A stretch of DNA of 64,000 nucleotides from Tubiluchus corallicola (Eukaryota > Priapulida > Priapulimorpha > Priapulimorphida > Tubiluchidae). Made by a program: the position numbers and the translations under genes. Each line of letters opens with the position of its first letter. The stretch's first letter is position 1. The notes under the pieces were generated by a model. The model searched no databases. It saw only the letters and a list, made by a program, of their open reading frames with translations, and had not been told where the DNA came from. Where the stretch lies: positions 83,737 to 147,736 of the forward strand of contig JAQGDQ010000541.1 in assembly GCA_030141605.1 (NCBI GenBank), written 5' to 3'. Of this stretch, positions 11,886-24,153 are shown piece after piece.

Positions 11886-12124
11886 AAGTTCTCATAAAGT
11901 TGAACATATGCTGCGTCTTAATTAATTGAGATAGTTAATCAGCTGTTTTCAGGTCACCTGCCGTTAATTCTGAAGTTCTCATAAAGCTGAACAAATGCTG
12001 CGTCTTAATTAATTGAGAAGGTTAATCAGCTGTTTTCAAGTCACCTGCCGTTAATTCTGAAGTTCTCATAAAGCTGAACAAATGTTTCGACTTAATTAAT
12101 TGAGATAGTTAATCAGCTGTTTTA
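11886..12124. repeat. 87-bp tandem repeat, about 2.8 copies
   Basis: Units start at 11886, 11973 and 12060 (AAGTTCTCATAAAG...). The third unit is cut at 12124 by an inserted element. Confidence 0.9.
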
Positions 12125-12480
12125 ACCTAGCCACTGGGGGAGGGGGGTCAAGCCAGCCCAACTCAGTGCCGGTCCCAAGCCCGGATAAATAGGGAGGGTT
12201 AGGGTCAGGAAGGGCATCCGCCTGTAAAAACTGCGCCAAAACCTTCTATGAATGAGTCGGTGAGACTTAAAGGGAAAGTCCACAAAGAAGTGGTCAGACC
12301 CGCTCTAATCTATGGGCTGGAAGCAGCTTCTCTAAAGACCGAAGAGAAGAAAATGGGTGTGGTGGAGATGAGGATGTTGAGATGAATGGTGGGAATAACA
12401 AGAAGAGATAAAATTAGAAATAATAATATCAGAGGAACAGTAAAAGTAGTGGAAGCCTCGCAAGATTGCAAGAAGAAGAA
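12125..12480 (+). mobile_element. RTE/SINE-like composite insertion with 17-bp target duplication
   Basis: Flanked by a 17-bp direct repeat GTTAATCAGCTGTTTTA (12108-12124 and 12481-12497). The 5' part is GC-rich (GTGCCGGTCCCAAGCCCGG, then AGGAAGGGCATCCG), a motif I recognise from RTE-type and related elements of aquatic animals. The 3' part translates to a LINE C-terminal segment (RPALIYGLEA, MGVVEMRMLR, GITRRDKIRN) broken by one stop where W is expected. The tail is (AAG)n. So the element joins a 5' end to a 3' end with the middle missing: internally deleted or SINE-like. Confidence 0.75.
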
Positions 12481-12497
12481 GTTAATCAGCTGTTTTA

Positions 12498-12571
12498 GTA
12501 GTAGTAGTAGTAGTAGTAGTAGTAATACTAGTAGTAGTAGTAGCAGTAGCAGTAGCAGTAGCAGTAGCAGT

Positions 12572-12603
<32 letters not shown>

Positions 12604-12860
12604 CAGTAGTAGTAGCAGCAGTAGTAGTAATAGTAGTAATAGTAGAGTAGTAGGAGTAGAAGTAGTAGTAGTAATAGTAGTAGTAGTGGTGGTAGTGGGG
12701 TAGTGTTAGTTGTGTTGGTTTTGGTGTTGGTGGTGTTGATGTTGGTGTTGGTGTTGGTGTTGGTGGTGGTAGTGGTGTTGGTGTTGGTGTTGGTGGTGGT
12801 GGTGGTGTTGGTGGTAGTGTTGGTGGTAGTGTTGGTGGTAGTGGTAGTTGTGTAATTGTA
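12498..12860. repeat. Trinucleotide microsatellite: (AGT/AGC)n then (GTTGGT)n
   Basis: Two adjoining tracts, AGT/AGC to about 12690 and GTTGGT variants to about 12860, beginning right at the 17-bp target duplication. Poly-S, poly-T and poly-Y frames are artefacts. Confidence 0.95.
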
Positions 12861-13529
12861 ATAGTGACTGCAGTCGAGATTTGTAGCATGCACGAACACA
12901 ACCAACATTAGTGACTTGACGTGTAGGTTTATAAAGTACATTTTAGAGAGTATAATCTGCAGATCTATATCAGATCTAGATAAGGTACATGTTATTACGC
13001 TCGTAATCTGGCTAGGCCCAGGTTGATTTTTGCACCTGTCCATTATTTTTAATTACTTTCTCTGAAATGCACCTGCAATGGGCTTCTTACGTGCGACATG
13101 CAAGATTACAGACAGGTAAATAAAATAACCTATAGAATAAAAATCCTGACATTTTCAGGAATAATTGTTGACAAAATCAGCACCTGTCGCGTGTTTAAAT
13201 GGAGCTTGAAGTTTGCAAATATTTATCGCTGAGATTTTGCAACCAGCCAGATTAAACGCGCAAGTCTAATCCACTTCATGACCAAATCAATCATAAAAAA
13301 GTAATTAGAGAGGAATAGAATTATTAGAACACTAAGTGACGACGTATGTAAAAGTAGAAAGTTATGAGAAAACTGCTTTACAATTTACCAGTTACTTGTT
13401 TCTTTGTCTGTTTGTCTGTCTGCCTGTTTGTTTGCTTGTTTACTATTTTCGCTTTTTTAGTTATTTATACTCATTGACTACCAATTGTATAGACAGCAAA
13501 AGTATCCAAGAAAAAGCTGACAAAAGTCA

Positions 13530-13730
13530 ACTACCATCATCGTTATCATCATCATCATAATTATCGTCATCGTCGTCGTCGTCGTCATCATCATCATCAT
13601 CAGTCATCGTAATCATCATCATCACCATCATCACCATCATATCATCATCGTCGTCGTCATCATCGTCGTCGTCGTCATCCTCATCGTCGTCATCACCATT
13701 ATCATCATCATCATATTAATTATCTAATTA
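13530..13730. repeat. (TCA/TCG)n compound microsatellite
   Basis: Long alternating run of TCATCA and TCGTCG on the plus strand. Confidence 0.95.
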
Positions 13731-13734
13731 TGAT

Positions 13735-15176
13735 AATGATGATTATGCGTGCCGTGCATAAGAACATAACCATCAATACTTTTGTTACTCTCATTATTCT
13801 GAGTAACGCTGGCAAAAATAAACCATAATTTCACTCTGCCCCTGATTTGGGAACAAGAAAACAATGGCGTTCTGGCGTGCCATAACCTCTCATAGAATCT
13901 AACAGTTTCTTTTGCCGACGTGAGTTATTGGTAGGGAATTAACAACACTTTCAAAGACATCAAGATCGTTGTTGTACTAGTATGACGCTATGACGGTCTT
14001 TGTCCGTTCATCTGTGCTTTTTGATTAGAATCGTTCGTTTTCCAGTGCCTAAATTGTTCGGTTAATATAGTTGTTCGCATGCCAGCAAAACGACAAATGA
14101 ATATCGTAAATGTAATTCAATTTTGATCGCCTGGAGAGCAATATAATTTGGTTCGATTACGTTTTTGAGAAACTAGCCTACCAACTTTGCTCGCTTCTGG
14201 TTCCAAAGAGCAAACGAAATCAATACACCGTTAAAACCAAGAAGTGTTTTGTAGACCCAGCGTACAGATCGATTGCTAATATCGGGCTGGCCGCAGCTTC
14301 CGCGACGTAGATTCCAGGATTCTGCAAGACTCTGAAGTGCAGTTTGAAAAACCAGGGTGGCTTTGTGTTTTGATGGTGCTTTAGGCCCAATATTTGGATC
14401 ACATGGTATTCAGTCATCGACGTGGTAAACAAAGCGAATTTACTAACAAAAAATGTGATGGTAAGTTTGACGAAAGTAGATATAAACTTTTAACAATTTA
14501 CTACATTTGCGCTTTTGAAGAATGAGTTTTTCCTGGTTGTTGTTGTCGTTGTTGCTAATCTGTGTTGTTTATTTCGTCACCATTATTTATTCTGTGTTGT
14601 TATTCTTACTGTCGTTGACGCTGCTGCTGCTTTTGTGTTGCCATCGTCATTATGTATTGTGCGTTGTTATTCTTACTGTCGTTGACGCTGTCGCTGTTGT
14701 TGCTTTGTCAGTTTGGATAGTTTGCATGAGTGAAATGACCTTTGGTTGATGCATAAGTGGCAACTTTCCTAAATTATTCATTAGAAATGAGCTGAACATC
14801 AGACTGTAGGCGACCAACTAGAATGTCTGGATTGGTTAGGTTTGGATAGTTTAATCTCTTGTGAGGGATAGCGTTATTTCTTTATTTCGTGTGCGTAATT
14901 TTATTTGCTATTAGCTTACCATACTGCGCTCCACATGGTGTACTGTATCTCTTGTATTCCACGCCCCAATTATTATAATTTTTGCAAGTTAATAATAACT
15001 TTCTTTATTTATAAAAATTTGATCTTTTAAAACGAAGGTATGCACTAATTTCACTGAGTAACACACCTGAAATTACAACATTAGTCCGTGTATGACACGG
15101 TTGTTTGGTTTATTCAGCGCAGTTTATTTATTATCCGAACAAGTTGTGCGCATGTTTGAAGAGCTGCATGGTTTCT
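13735..15176. other. No gene recognised; local GTT-rich duplication
   Basis: Near 14540-14710 a GTTGTTATTCTTACTGTCG block is present twice and gives a hydrophobic 75-codon frame. This is low-complexity sequence rather than a membrane protein. Nothing else is supported. Confidence 0.5.
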
Positions 15177-15180
15177 TTGA

Positions 15181-15675
15181 AGGAAAGAACAAGAACACAC
15201 TATATTAGGTTTATTTTACTGTTATCACTTAAACTTAGAGAAATACAACAAAGAAATTTGCAAAGAACTGCCTATAAAGCATAAATTTAAAACATACTAC
15301 CACTGAATAGAAATTTTCAGCGTGTGGTTGCAGCAATTCACTTGAAAATCATGACGTAATTGAGAGACTTCGTGACTTTTCGTAAGCACGTCGTGGCTTT
15401 CCGTAAGGGCGAACTGCCTAAACTAATTCAAACTTCTGCAGATTACCTAATGTTCACGCAAAAGTATTACAAAATTAACTTTTCTTCAGGACAAATGACG
15501 TCATTGGAAGAAGAAAGGCATTGAAATGGGAGTGGCCAAGCATGGAGTGATCGCGACTTTAATATAATTTTACTAGTTACACGAGACGCTAATTGCAGTT
15601 TTATTACTAAATCCTTCTAACATTTTTCGTGAACTTTGAAATAAGCCTAACTTCTTAGAAGGGTTAGCCTTTCCT
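15181..15675 (+). mobile_element. TTAA-type MITE, family A copy 1
   Basis: About 495 bp with terminal AGGAAAG...CTTTCCT inverted repeats. Flanks are TTGA and TTAA, a slightly decayed TTAA target duplication. Nearly collinear with 19838-20371 and with the reverse complement of 26628-27124. No coding capacity, hence non-autonomous. A TTAA target suggests the piggyBac superfamily but does not prove it. Confidence 0.75.
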
Positions 15676-15679
15676 TTAA

Positions 15680-16217
15680 TATCGTTTATCGTTCCTTGGT
15701 TGTAAAGCTCACAGATGAGCCTCACTTGGCCTTGCATTCCCGTTATCTGGTCAACAATCAGCACAGATCAATTCCGTAAATTATCTTTAAGTGGTTTAGC
15801 CCATAGAGCGCAGCTGATGTAGGACAGTCAGAGGTCTCACTAGTGCCTAGTAGAACATTAATCAGCTTCTCCCTTAGGAAGCGATTCCATGACGGTAAGT
15901 AAGGGGTGCTGTTGCTTCAGCTTTTACATTGTCAGAAATTTTAAAACCTCAAGCATAACGACATAGACACAGTGCTATAAGATCACACATTTTTAATCTT
16001 ACCGTTTGCAAATAAGATTTTTTTCGCGAATTGTTTGGTTTCGAAGGTGAATAGTCGTTTCGATCATATGAAAACCTAACTTAGATATCAAGGTAACTTA
16101 GTAATCAAGGTATGCAAGTGTATCTCACTAAATATATAAGCTCAGATAATGAGCTTCACCTGTCCAAATGTTAACAAGCAATTAAAACAACTACGTTTGC
16201 AGTAATTCCTTTAACTA
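15680..16217. other. No feature recognised
   Basis: AT-rich intergenic sequence. Confidence 0.5.
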
Positions 16218-16423
16218 GCGTTTATGTAGCATCCGGAATGCGTATGCGTTATGCGGATGCGGAATACATAAAATCGGTTTATACTGTTTTCAATGAACCC
16301 GTTTATCTGGCCTGCGTTATGCGTTATTTTTTCTGCAGCTGTCTATTCCTATTGATTTTTGTCCGCAGTTATTCTGCAGGTGCGCGTAACGCATAACGCA
16401 TTCCAGATGCTACTACATAAACG
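16218..16423. mobile_element. Short MITE with about 40-bp terminal inverted repeats
   Basis: The left end GCGTTTATGTAGCATCCGG matches the reverse complement of the right end (16384-16423, ...GCTACTACATAAACGC) with a few changes. The spacer is about 125 bp and non-coding. Confidence 0.65.
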
Positions 16424-16429
16424 CCACTT

Positions 16430-19429
16430 TATTCGTGGCTTGCCTTTCTCTCAGGCTATAATTTTGGTTAATTTGTACTGAGTCTACTGATGCTCCGTCA
16501 TTTGTTGGCGGAGTATAAAGTTACTCAGGTATTCATGTTAGTATAAAGTTACTCAGCTATTACTTGAGTAATCTGTTGTCGTAAGTCTATTTACAATACA
16601 CGACCTGCACAAGAAAACCTGAAATTGATTAGAAAGGAGATGTTTTGTATAAGTCTTATGTCACGCGTTAATAAAACCTAGGCCAGGTTCAGAAATTTTA
16701 TGAGCTTAAATAGGATCACCTTGGAAGTTGTCGGAAACTCATTTCCGAAGTAAACAAATTTCTATTTGCTCTCTATAAATAACTGTAGGAAGTACTTAGA
16801 GAAAAATTACGTAATTACTTCTGTAGTTTTATTGTGCAGTATGTATATAGGAAAACTGTCTTATCACATCATTAACCGTGTAATAGTTTAATGAATAAGA
16901 CTGGGAAAAGGTCCGAGGCAGGAAATAATTCATTGGGAAAAACCTGACGGCCGTGACAGCAGTCGGTGCAGGTTTTTCCCCACGTTAAGAAGCAAAGCTA
17001 TCTCTTAACTTAATATGTGCTAACTCTAGTTAAAGGGAAGCTAGTTTTTCCCCCAAGTACAGGAGCCGGTTTTCCTCGTGTAATAAAGACACTAAGTGTC
17101 CCATGATGACACATTGAATTGTTGATTTCGTAACGTTGACTAACACTATTTTTGTTTTATTTACAGGTCATGTTGTGAAGTTATTATGTTGTTATGTTAT
17201 GTCGTTACATATGTAGTCATAACGTAAATAAGTACATCATGATGTTTTAACTCATTTCTTTATTGCTTTCATTTACGAATATATAGGGGTGACACGGCAA
17301 TGGACATCAAACACTAATAATCAACCTTTCGAGAATAAATTTTAGATAAAACATTTAGTTTGATACATCGACTCTCCCACTTTTTCTGAGCTAAACACGA
17401 AACAAGCGAGATCTGGAAATCAAAATAAATTCCCCGTTCTCGACATGATACCAGATTTTATTCTTGTTCGCGACAGAAGTACCTAGGTGGTTATTTTCTT
17501 TGCAGTGATTCTTATAAATTTTAGCACCTAATTAATAATTTCCTACATTTTGTTAAGGTAAACAAGTAAGTTTATTAGTCTATCACCATTTTTTATAATA
17601 CCAAAATGCATAATTAAGTGATTTATAATTCTATATAACATTAAATACTATTAGAAATTGCAAAAGTGATTATTGATTAGAGTGGTGAAAGGGTGACGAC
17701 GAAATTATGAGTTATCGATCTCAGCCACCCTCTCAGAAAATCTTACTAATATAATTAATTAATTCGCATGTTCCAAGTAACTAAAAATTATCAGATTTTA
17801 CATTTAAAACGGTTGTTGTAAAATTATGATACCAAAGTTTTAGTTTCTTATACAACAATGTTCAGTCACGGGAAAGACCTTGTTTCATCACCCATTGACA
17901 ATATGCACGTTCTTTCTCGCTTCTGAACGCGGGACGCCAGAGGCTTTGAAGGTGGTCGCCTATAGAATCCATTACTATTGCAATCTGATGTTTAAAACTT
18001 TTAGAAAGTGACTTAGAATACAGAATTAAAGCCATGACATGATCACGGGTGGTTACTGCTAAAAGTTTTTAATTCAATATTTGCGTGTTTTGTAATCTGG
18101 GAATTTTAAATTGACTTTCTTAGTCTGTTTTTACTTCATGCAACGTTTACAAGTAAAATAGTTCAGTATAGCTTGCATCACACGCCGAAAGAATTTTGTC
18201 CATTCACTCCAATCAGTCAAAATCTGAGTAGTTTTGAAGCATTCTTCTGTTTTTTGTGTCTTTGAGCACTTGAACAATAAACATAGATGGAAGTAGTTGG
18301 CCAATGTAGACGCAAGTACAGTGATATGTGAGATGTACAATGAATAGTATCTTCACCTTCTTTAGAATCTTAGTGGGACATTGGTCTTATTTGAAGACGC
18401 TACAATTTGAACTGCCTTCGAACTATTTGCATGTATGTGTTTTCAGAAATGAGTTCACGAACGTAAATTTTCCTAATATTGTCAATGTATTTGAAAACGA
18501 ACACACGTTTAAAATTTATTATGGTGTATTGAAGTTAAATAGGGATTGAGTAACATTATTTTAAGCCTAGGCCACTGTCTTTCGTCAAGCAAAAATTAAT
18601 CATTCGTAAAGTTTCCACCAATACATGATTAGAGATTATTCTGATTTGTTATCTACAGCATTGTATTTTTATGACAGTAATACATAGACATAAAATTGGT
18701 GTACTTAGCTATATAGCACGTTGCTTTTATTTTATCTTTGTTGTTCTCGACGTGTCATTTTGGTAACGTCTTTTTTGGGCTACAGTTTTTTTCTTATTGC
18801 CCAATATTATAGTGTATTTATCTCGAATTATAGTCAAGCAACTAACTAACTAACTATGAGGCTGATACATGCACACAATGTATAAATATGGGAGAATCTC
18901 TGGAACACAATCTTCAGTATTGTAGCTTTTGTAGACACATTTTTATCGCAAGTCTCGCAATGGAGAATGTGTCATCTCCTTTTCTATCTACAATCTATTC
19001 CTCCGTTTAATTGTATGTTGTCAAGTGCAATTATACGCATATTTGAAATGAGCAATTCCTTACTTAGTTTGTTTTACGACCTTTATTCTGGCATGCATGT
19101 GGTAAAATGCAAAAACGGAGTTATAAGCTCTGTTAAATGAGACAGCAATACATCTCTAACTTGTCATCAGCGGGGAAAAATCGATATCGATCATGTCTCT
19201 TTTTAAGATTAATCGCCAGTCGTTAAAGCGAGTCAAAACGATTCCCCTCTGGGAGTTGCACAGTTTTACAAACGGCCAACAGAAAGTGAAAACTTGGAAA
19301 ACTGGGATAAATTTGGAAAAATGCCAAGAACTGGACAGGAAATTTGCATGAAATATGAGATTATTTAAAGTGAAGTCATTAGACGAAAATAGATGCCTCG
19401 GGGTAGGAGTTGTCAATTTTCCTATTTTC

Positions 19430-19432
<3 letters not shown>
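16430..19432. other. No gene recognised
   Basis: About 3 kb of AT-rich sequence. It holds one 12-bp stem (16935-16980, listed as a finding). ORFs at 18131-18549 overlap on both strands and have no recognisable domain. Confidence 0.5.
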
Positions 19433-19511
<79 letters not shown>

Positions 19512-19625
19512 TCCCTCTCTGTCTGACTCTGTCTCTCTCTCATCCTCTCTCTTTTTGTTTTTTGTCATTTTTTTCTTTTTCTCTCTCGCCCTATCTTTCC
19601 TTCTCTCCTCCCTTCTGTTTCTCTA
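19433..19625. repeat. (CT)n microsatellite with pyrimidine-rich tail
   Basis: About 65 bp of pure CT followed by imperfect CT/TTTC sequence. Confidence 0.95.
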
Positions 19626-19837
19626 CTGCAATTATGAAATGCTCACAGAATCACATATGGCCAACTCTAGAGTTTGGGTCGTTTCAAAGGTAAAATTGTA
19701 GCCCAATTCAAACTGATTGGCTAATTTGTAGAGTTATAGGAAGAGGCAACCCTGGAAAAACATTCATTGTTTGCAGCGTATTATTAATATACAATTAAAA
19801 ATGTTGAAATTACCATAAATATTCGCCCGTAGTCAAT

Positions 19838-20371
19838 CACTATCTTGGGTTTATTATACTGATATCACTTAAATTTAGAAAAATATAATAAACAAATTTG
19901 CAAAGAACTGCCTATAAAGTATTAATTTAAAATATACTACCTCTGAATAGAAATTTTCAGGCGTGGAGGTTGGAGCAATTCACTTGTAAATCATGACGTA
20001 ACTAGGAGACTTCGTGGCTTTCCGTGAGCGCGTCGTGACTTTCCGTAAGCACGCGCCGCTTAAACTAATTCAAACTTCTGCAGCTTACCTAATGCTCACG
20101 TAGAAATATTACAAAATTAGCTCCCCAATGTTTTTATAAAAACTTATTATACTTTTGATGAAGATTGACAATGCGCTACTTTTCTTTAAGACGAATGACT
20201 TCATTGGTAGAATAACGGGCATTGAAAATGGGAGCGCCCAAGCATGAAGAAATCGCGACTTTAAAATGATTTTACTAGTTACACGACAATCTTATTGCAG
20301 TTTTACTACAATCTAACATTTTTCGCGAACATTGAAACAGGCTTAATTTCCCAGAATGGTTGGCATTTTCT
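19838..20371 (+). mobile_element. TTAA-type MITE, family A copy 2 (divergent ends)
   Basis: Collinear with copy 1 through shared blocks such as AACTGCCTATAAAG, AATAGAAATTTTCAG and TTTTACTAGTTACACGA. The left terminus is eroded and I could not find its AGGAAAG end. The right end reads TTTTCTTTAA. A 60-bp segment near 20110-20180 is absent from copy 1 but related to copy 3. Confidence 0.7.
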
Positions 20372-21235
20372 TTAAAAATTTGAAACTATATTTCAAGAAT
20401 TTATATGTGCTTCCCTGTTTGTAATTTGATATTTGTAAATGTAAAATGAAATTAAAATATTCTCTGTTACCATGATATAACTTAAAAGACTAACATGTTT
20501 TAGGGTGATCAACACTCAATACACTTTCTCATCAACGACATTGATTTCTGTCGGCCATCTTGAAACGGTAGCGCCACCTCTTATAGCACGAATTTTGCTA
20601 GTTCTTCCATTCTTACACTTTTTGCACTTGGAAATACATTTTTGTAAAAATGTGAAATTTTGGGCACTAGATTAAAAATTTGTCAGCTCCTCGTCGTTCT
20701 AGGTGATTTTTTAGTTACCTTGCTAGCTCTCTAATTACCAATCGGCACCTGTGACAAGTTTTCACATATTCACTTACTTAGATCTCAGGATGCGTTCCCT
20801 AAGCAAAACAAATTAAGCAGCTAAATGAAAAGGCCTCGAGCATAATTTGACATTAATAACGTAATAATATCGTTGATTATCTACAGGATCATGTTGCTCA
20901 GGTAGATCCTAATGAACTATTGTTCCATCAAGCTATTATTGGCTCTCAGGAAGAGACTGTGCCAAAGGTGCTTGGAAGTATAGTGTGTCAGGCTTAGCAT
21001 GCATTTTTTGTTTCTCTAAAAGCCATATTAAACATGTCTGTTTTATATGATGATGATCGATTACTGTTATATTAAACTCCAAAATTAGCTATTATCACTA
21101 GGCAGGGGATAGCCAGGTAGTAAAGTAAGGGGAAGAAAGCACGTAAAAAGAGGCGCCGTGACAAGTACCGAACCATTTTTAACTTATTCATTACACATTT
21201 CAGTTCTGTGTATAAAATCGAAACACAAGGAAGAT
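20372..21235. other. Intergenic; one weak exon candidate
   Basis: AT-rich. The only candidate is an open 36-codon segment behind a CTACAG acceptor at 20887-20997, described among the findings. No other feature seen. Confidence 0.4.
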
Positions 21236-21239
21236 ACTG

Positions 21240-23460
21240 TTTTAAATGCATTATATCGTTATTGCTCTGAAGCGTCAGTGTCCTTTAGAAGTAGAGAATT
21301 TATCAAAAGACCTTAGAGACTTACACGGCGAATTTAAGTCTGTGTAAATTCCTCAGCATCATATAAATCAATGTAAACAGTGTCTAGATATTATGAGCTT
21401 AAGAGATGGGGATAAAACTCTGTGGGCAAAAAGTAATTGCTCGGGCGAGATGAAGTAGAAAAAACCTGCAAACGGCCCAAGTGCTGCTGAACTTGCTGGT
21501 CATTTTAGTAAATTATGTTCATTACAAGAAGCAAAGTCAGCTGTTGATTTGGTGCAGAACAATAATTTGCCATACAACCCTATCCTAGATAATCGGATTA
21601 CATTAATTGAAATGGACAACGTAGTGAACAAAATGAAAAGAGGTGGTTTTGATTTTTCCGTACGCATACTAAAAAGTTCATATCATGTGCTGTACCCAGT
21701 ACTGTTAGTTTTAATGAACCTAATCTCACAGCCCTAATAAAAAAAGGGTGATCTATCGCTGCCTAAAATCACAGAGGCATACAAATGTTGTCACTACTAG
21801 CAAGCAACGACAGGATTATTGCAAATCACCTGAAGTTATGGCTACCCAACCGAGAAGTACAAACAGCCTTTCAAAAAGGCAGGTCATGTGTCGACCATGT
21901 CTCTATGCTACGGTTAATTATCTCAATTGCACAGAAACTGAAAATTAAACTTTATGTTGCCTTGATGGACCTTGAAAAGGTTTTCGATAAAGTACCTAGA
22001 TGCATCTTGCTAAATAAATATGTAAAATTGGGTATCCATCACGTGATGTATGAAGCCATTAGGTCTATGCATTTATTCACGCAATGTATTTTAAACTTTA
22101 ATGGTCAATATTCCTATTGTTCTGAACCATTCTCTGGCATTCGACAAGGTACAGCGTCATCAGTTTTACTTTTCAACGCTTTCTTTGATGACATGTCAGA
22201 TTATTTACAAACGAACTGTAATTCAGAAATGCTTTTACTTGATCTGCATTGTCTTGTTCATGCTGATGATACTGCCACCTTAAGTACTGATAGATCTTTA
22301 TTTTTAAACACAAGTATAAAGCTGCTGAAAATTATTTTTGTGACAACGGCATTATACTAAATGCTGCCAAATCTAGCTTCTTTGTAATAGGCAAGGATAA
22401 TGAAGATGATATGCGTTTTGTTCAGTTAAACAAGGGGGTGTTTAAATACAAAGATGAACAAGTATATTTAAGCGTCGTCTGCACAGATAAAGGTAATTAC
22501 TGTGTTGAAGCGTAATGGGATACGAAGCATTTAATGTTAACGTTAGATTTGTCAACTTTGTGACACGGCATCGTAATGCTCCTTTTGATGTAAAAATGAA
22601 AGTTTTAAATGCTTGTGTTACTTCATCACTTTGTACTCTGCTGAAAGCTGGAGTAGTGCTGCTCTTACTAAACTAGAGAATTTACATAGAAAAGCATTAA
22701 AAACTGCTTTAGGTAAAAAATCAGAACACTATTAACGAGATGGTGTAATACTGAAAGTGACAGCAAACCTCTGTCTGGAAAAGTTAGATCACTGCAGCTT
22801 AATTATTGGTTAAAGATCAGTAAATATTGTCGTGATAACCCTGATAATCATATCTGTAGACTTTCAAAAATTGTTCATAGAGAACGCACCAAATATGTTC
22901 AACATTACGAGAACAATGAGCTTCGAATTTTCTGTACTGGTAGTAAAATGAAGACTTATTTTGATAGCAAATATATAGAAAATGTCCGCCAAAGACTTCT
23001 TGCGTTCAGAAATGACCCAGACTCGAAACAGGGTGTACATTGTAGTATAAACCCTGAGTTAACCAAACCCTCGTTACTTTATGATAACATCATTCTTACC
23101 GAACATTACAGGATAATCATTTCAAGATTCAAGTGAGTAGGAAATCACCATCTACCAATTGAGACTGGCAGACGGGAAGATAGAATATGTCAGTTTCGTG
23201 ATTTGAATGTAGTACGGTTGAATGAAGGGTTGTTCAGACCCTTACGCATACGGTCTTAGAATGTTCCGAAACTAAATATGCTGACTGTGTTGAACATATC
23301 AACGGTTTTATAACACAACTTTCTGTAAACAAAGCCAAATATTTGTATAAACTTGATAAAGCTTGTGGAAATAATGATCTTTAATTAATTTTCAAACACA
23401 TGTAAATCTTCACGATTGCAATTAATATCACACTAAAATTATATTTCATGTAGTGATGCG
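21240..23460 (+). pseudogene. Decayed LINE with RT domain, multiple frameshifts
   Basis: Successive open pieces in shifting frames: 21549-21737 (region before RT), 21785-22360 (RT core with TAFQKGRSCVDHV, LMDLEKVFDKV, SGIRQGT and the catalytic HADD box) and 22948-23136, followed by a C-terminal stretch containing LPIETGRRE and RICQFRDLNVV. The order is that of a LINE ORF2 lacking its endonuclease. Stops and frameshifts occur throughout. YADD reads HADD. The closest relatives in the window are the LINE fragments at 7.5-8.8 and 11.2-11.8 kb. The 5' limit is approximate. Confidence 0.8.
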
Positions 23461-23490
23461 TCTCGCCTGCGAATGGACAAATTGTTTTAC

Positions 23491-23608
23491 ATGTTATACT
23501 ATGTTTTACCATTTTACTTGGGTGTAGAAAATGCTGAGTTTGTCAATATATATTGACAAATTCAGCATTTTCTACACCCAAGTAAAATAACAAAACATAG
23601 TATAACAT
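23491..23608. repeat. 118-bp palindrome without spacer
   Basis: Arms 23491-23549 and 23550-23608 are reverse complements with about four mismatches and no loop (centre TCAATATATATTGA). It lies just past the LINE remnant and before a TA/GATA tract. Confidence 0.9.
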
Positions 23609-23620
23609 ATAAAAAAATTG

Positions 23621-23624
<4 letters not shown>

Positions 23625-23656
<32 letters not shown>

Positions 23657-23682
23657 TAGATAGATAGATAGATAGATAGAGT
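23625..23682. repeat. (TA)n(GATA)n microsatellite
   Basis: About 14 TA units followed by seven GATA units. A shorter version lies on the other side of the LTR element at 26066-26097. Confidence 0.95.
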
Positions 23683-23787
23683 TAAAATTAAAACACAATA
23701 AAAAGTTACAGTAAGCTCATAAATCTCAAAACATAATAAAAACGTGTGTGTTATTATGAAAACATATATATATATATATAAATATAT

Positions 23788-24140
23788 TGTAACGGATCCG
23801 GGTCCTTTTCAGGCGCCGATCCGTCTCCTCAGAATGTATCGAGCGGCATACAAGTTATGAAAGTATTACAGCAGACGAGAAAAGTAAAAAGAGTACGAAT
23901 GCAAAATAAATTAAACTTTATTGCACAACCGGTAACTCCAAAAGAATGACATGTGAACAGACTTTTGTATAAAAAAATCAGCAAACCTACAGCAATCACC
24001 TTTACAGACAGAAAGGCCAGGTTGGAATCGTCAAATTACGGCATGCATTCTGTTTTATACAGGTACATTTGCATTACTGGGCTTCTCGACTATACCCATT
24101 ACTAACATTATGGGGTTAGTCAAAACCCGTCTTCGTAACA
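23788..24140 (-). repeat. 3' LTR of the non-autonomous element
   Basis: On the minus strand it runs TGTTACGAAGACGGG to GGATCCGTTACA, with TG/CA ends. It contains a minus-strand AATAAA within TGCAATAAAG, a plausible polyadenylation signal. Confidence 0.9.
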
Positions 24141-24153
24141 CTACCCCTTCCTC
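24141..24153 (-). other. Polypurine tract of the non-autonomous element
   Basis: Minus-strand AGGAAGGGGTAG immediately before the TGTTACG start of the 3' LTR. Confidence 0.7.

Noticed and set aside
12386-13043. Poly-S, poly-T and poly-Y ORFs
   Set aside because: Read through trinucleotide microsatellites.
14522-14749. 75-codon very hydrophobic ORF resembling a membrane protein
   Set aside because: GTT-rich low-complexity sequence containing an internal duplication; no other support.
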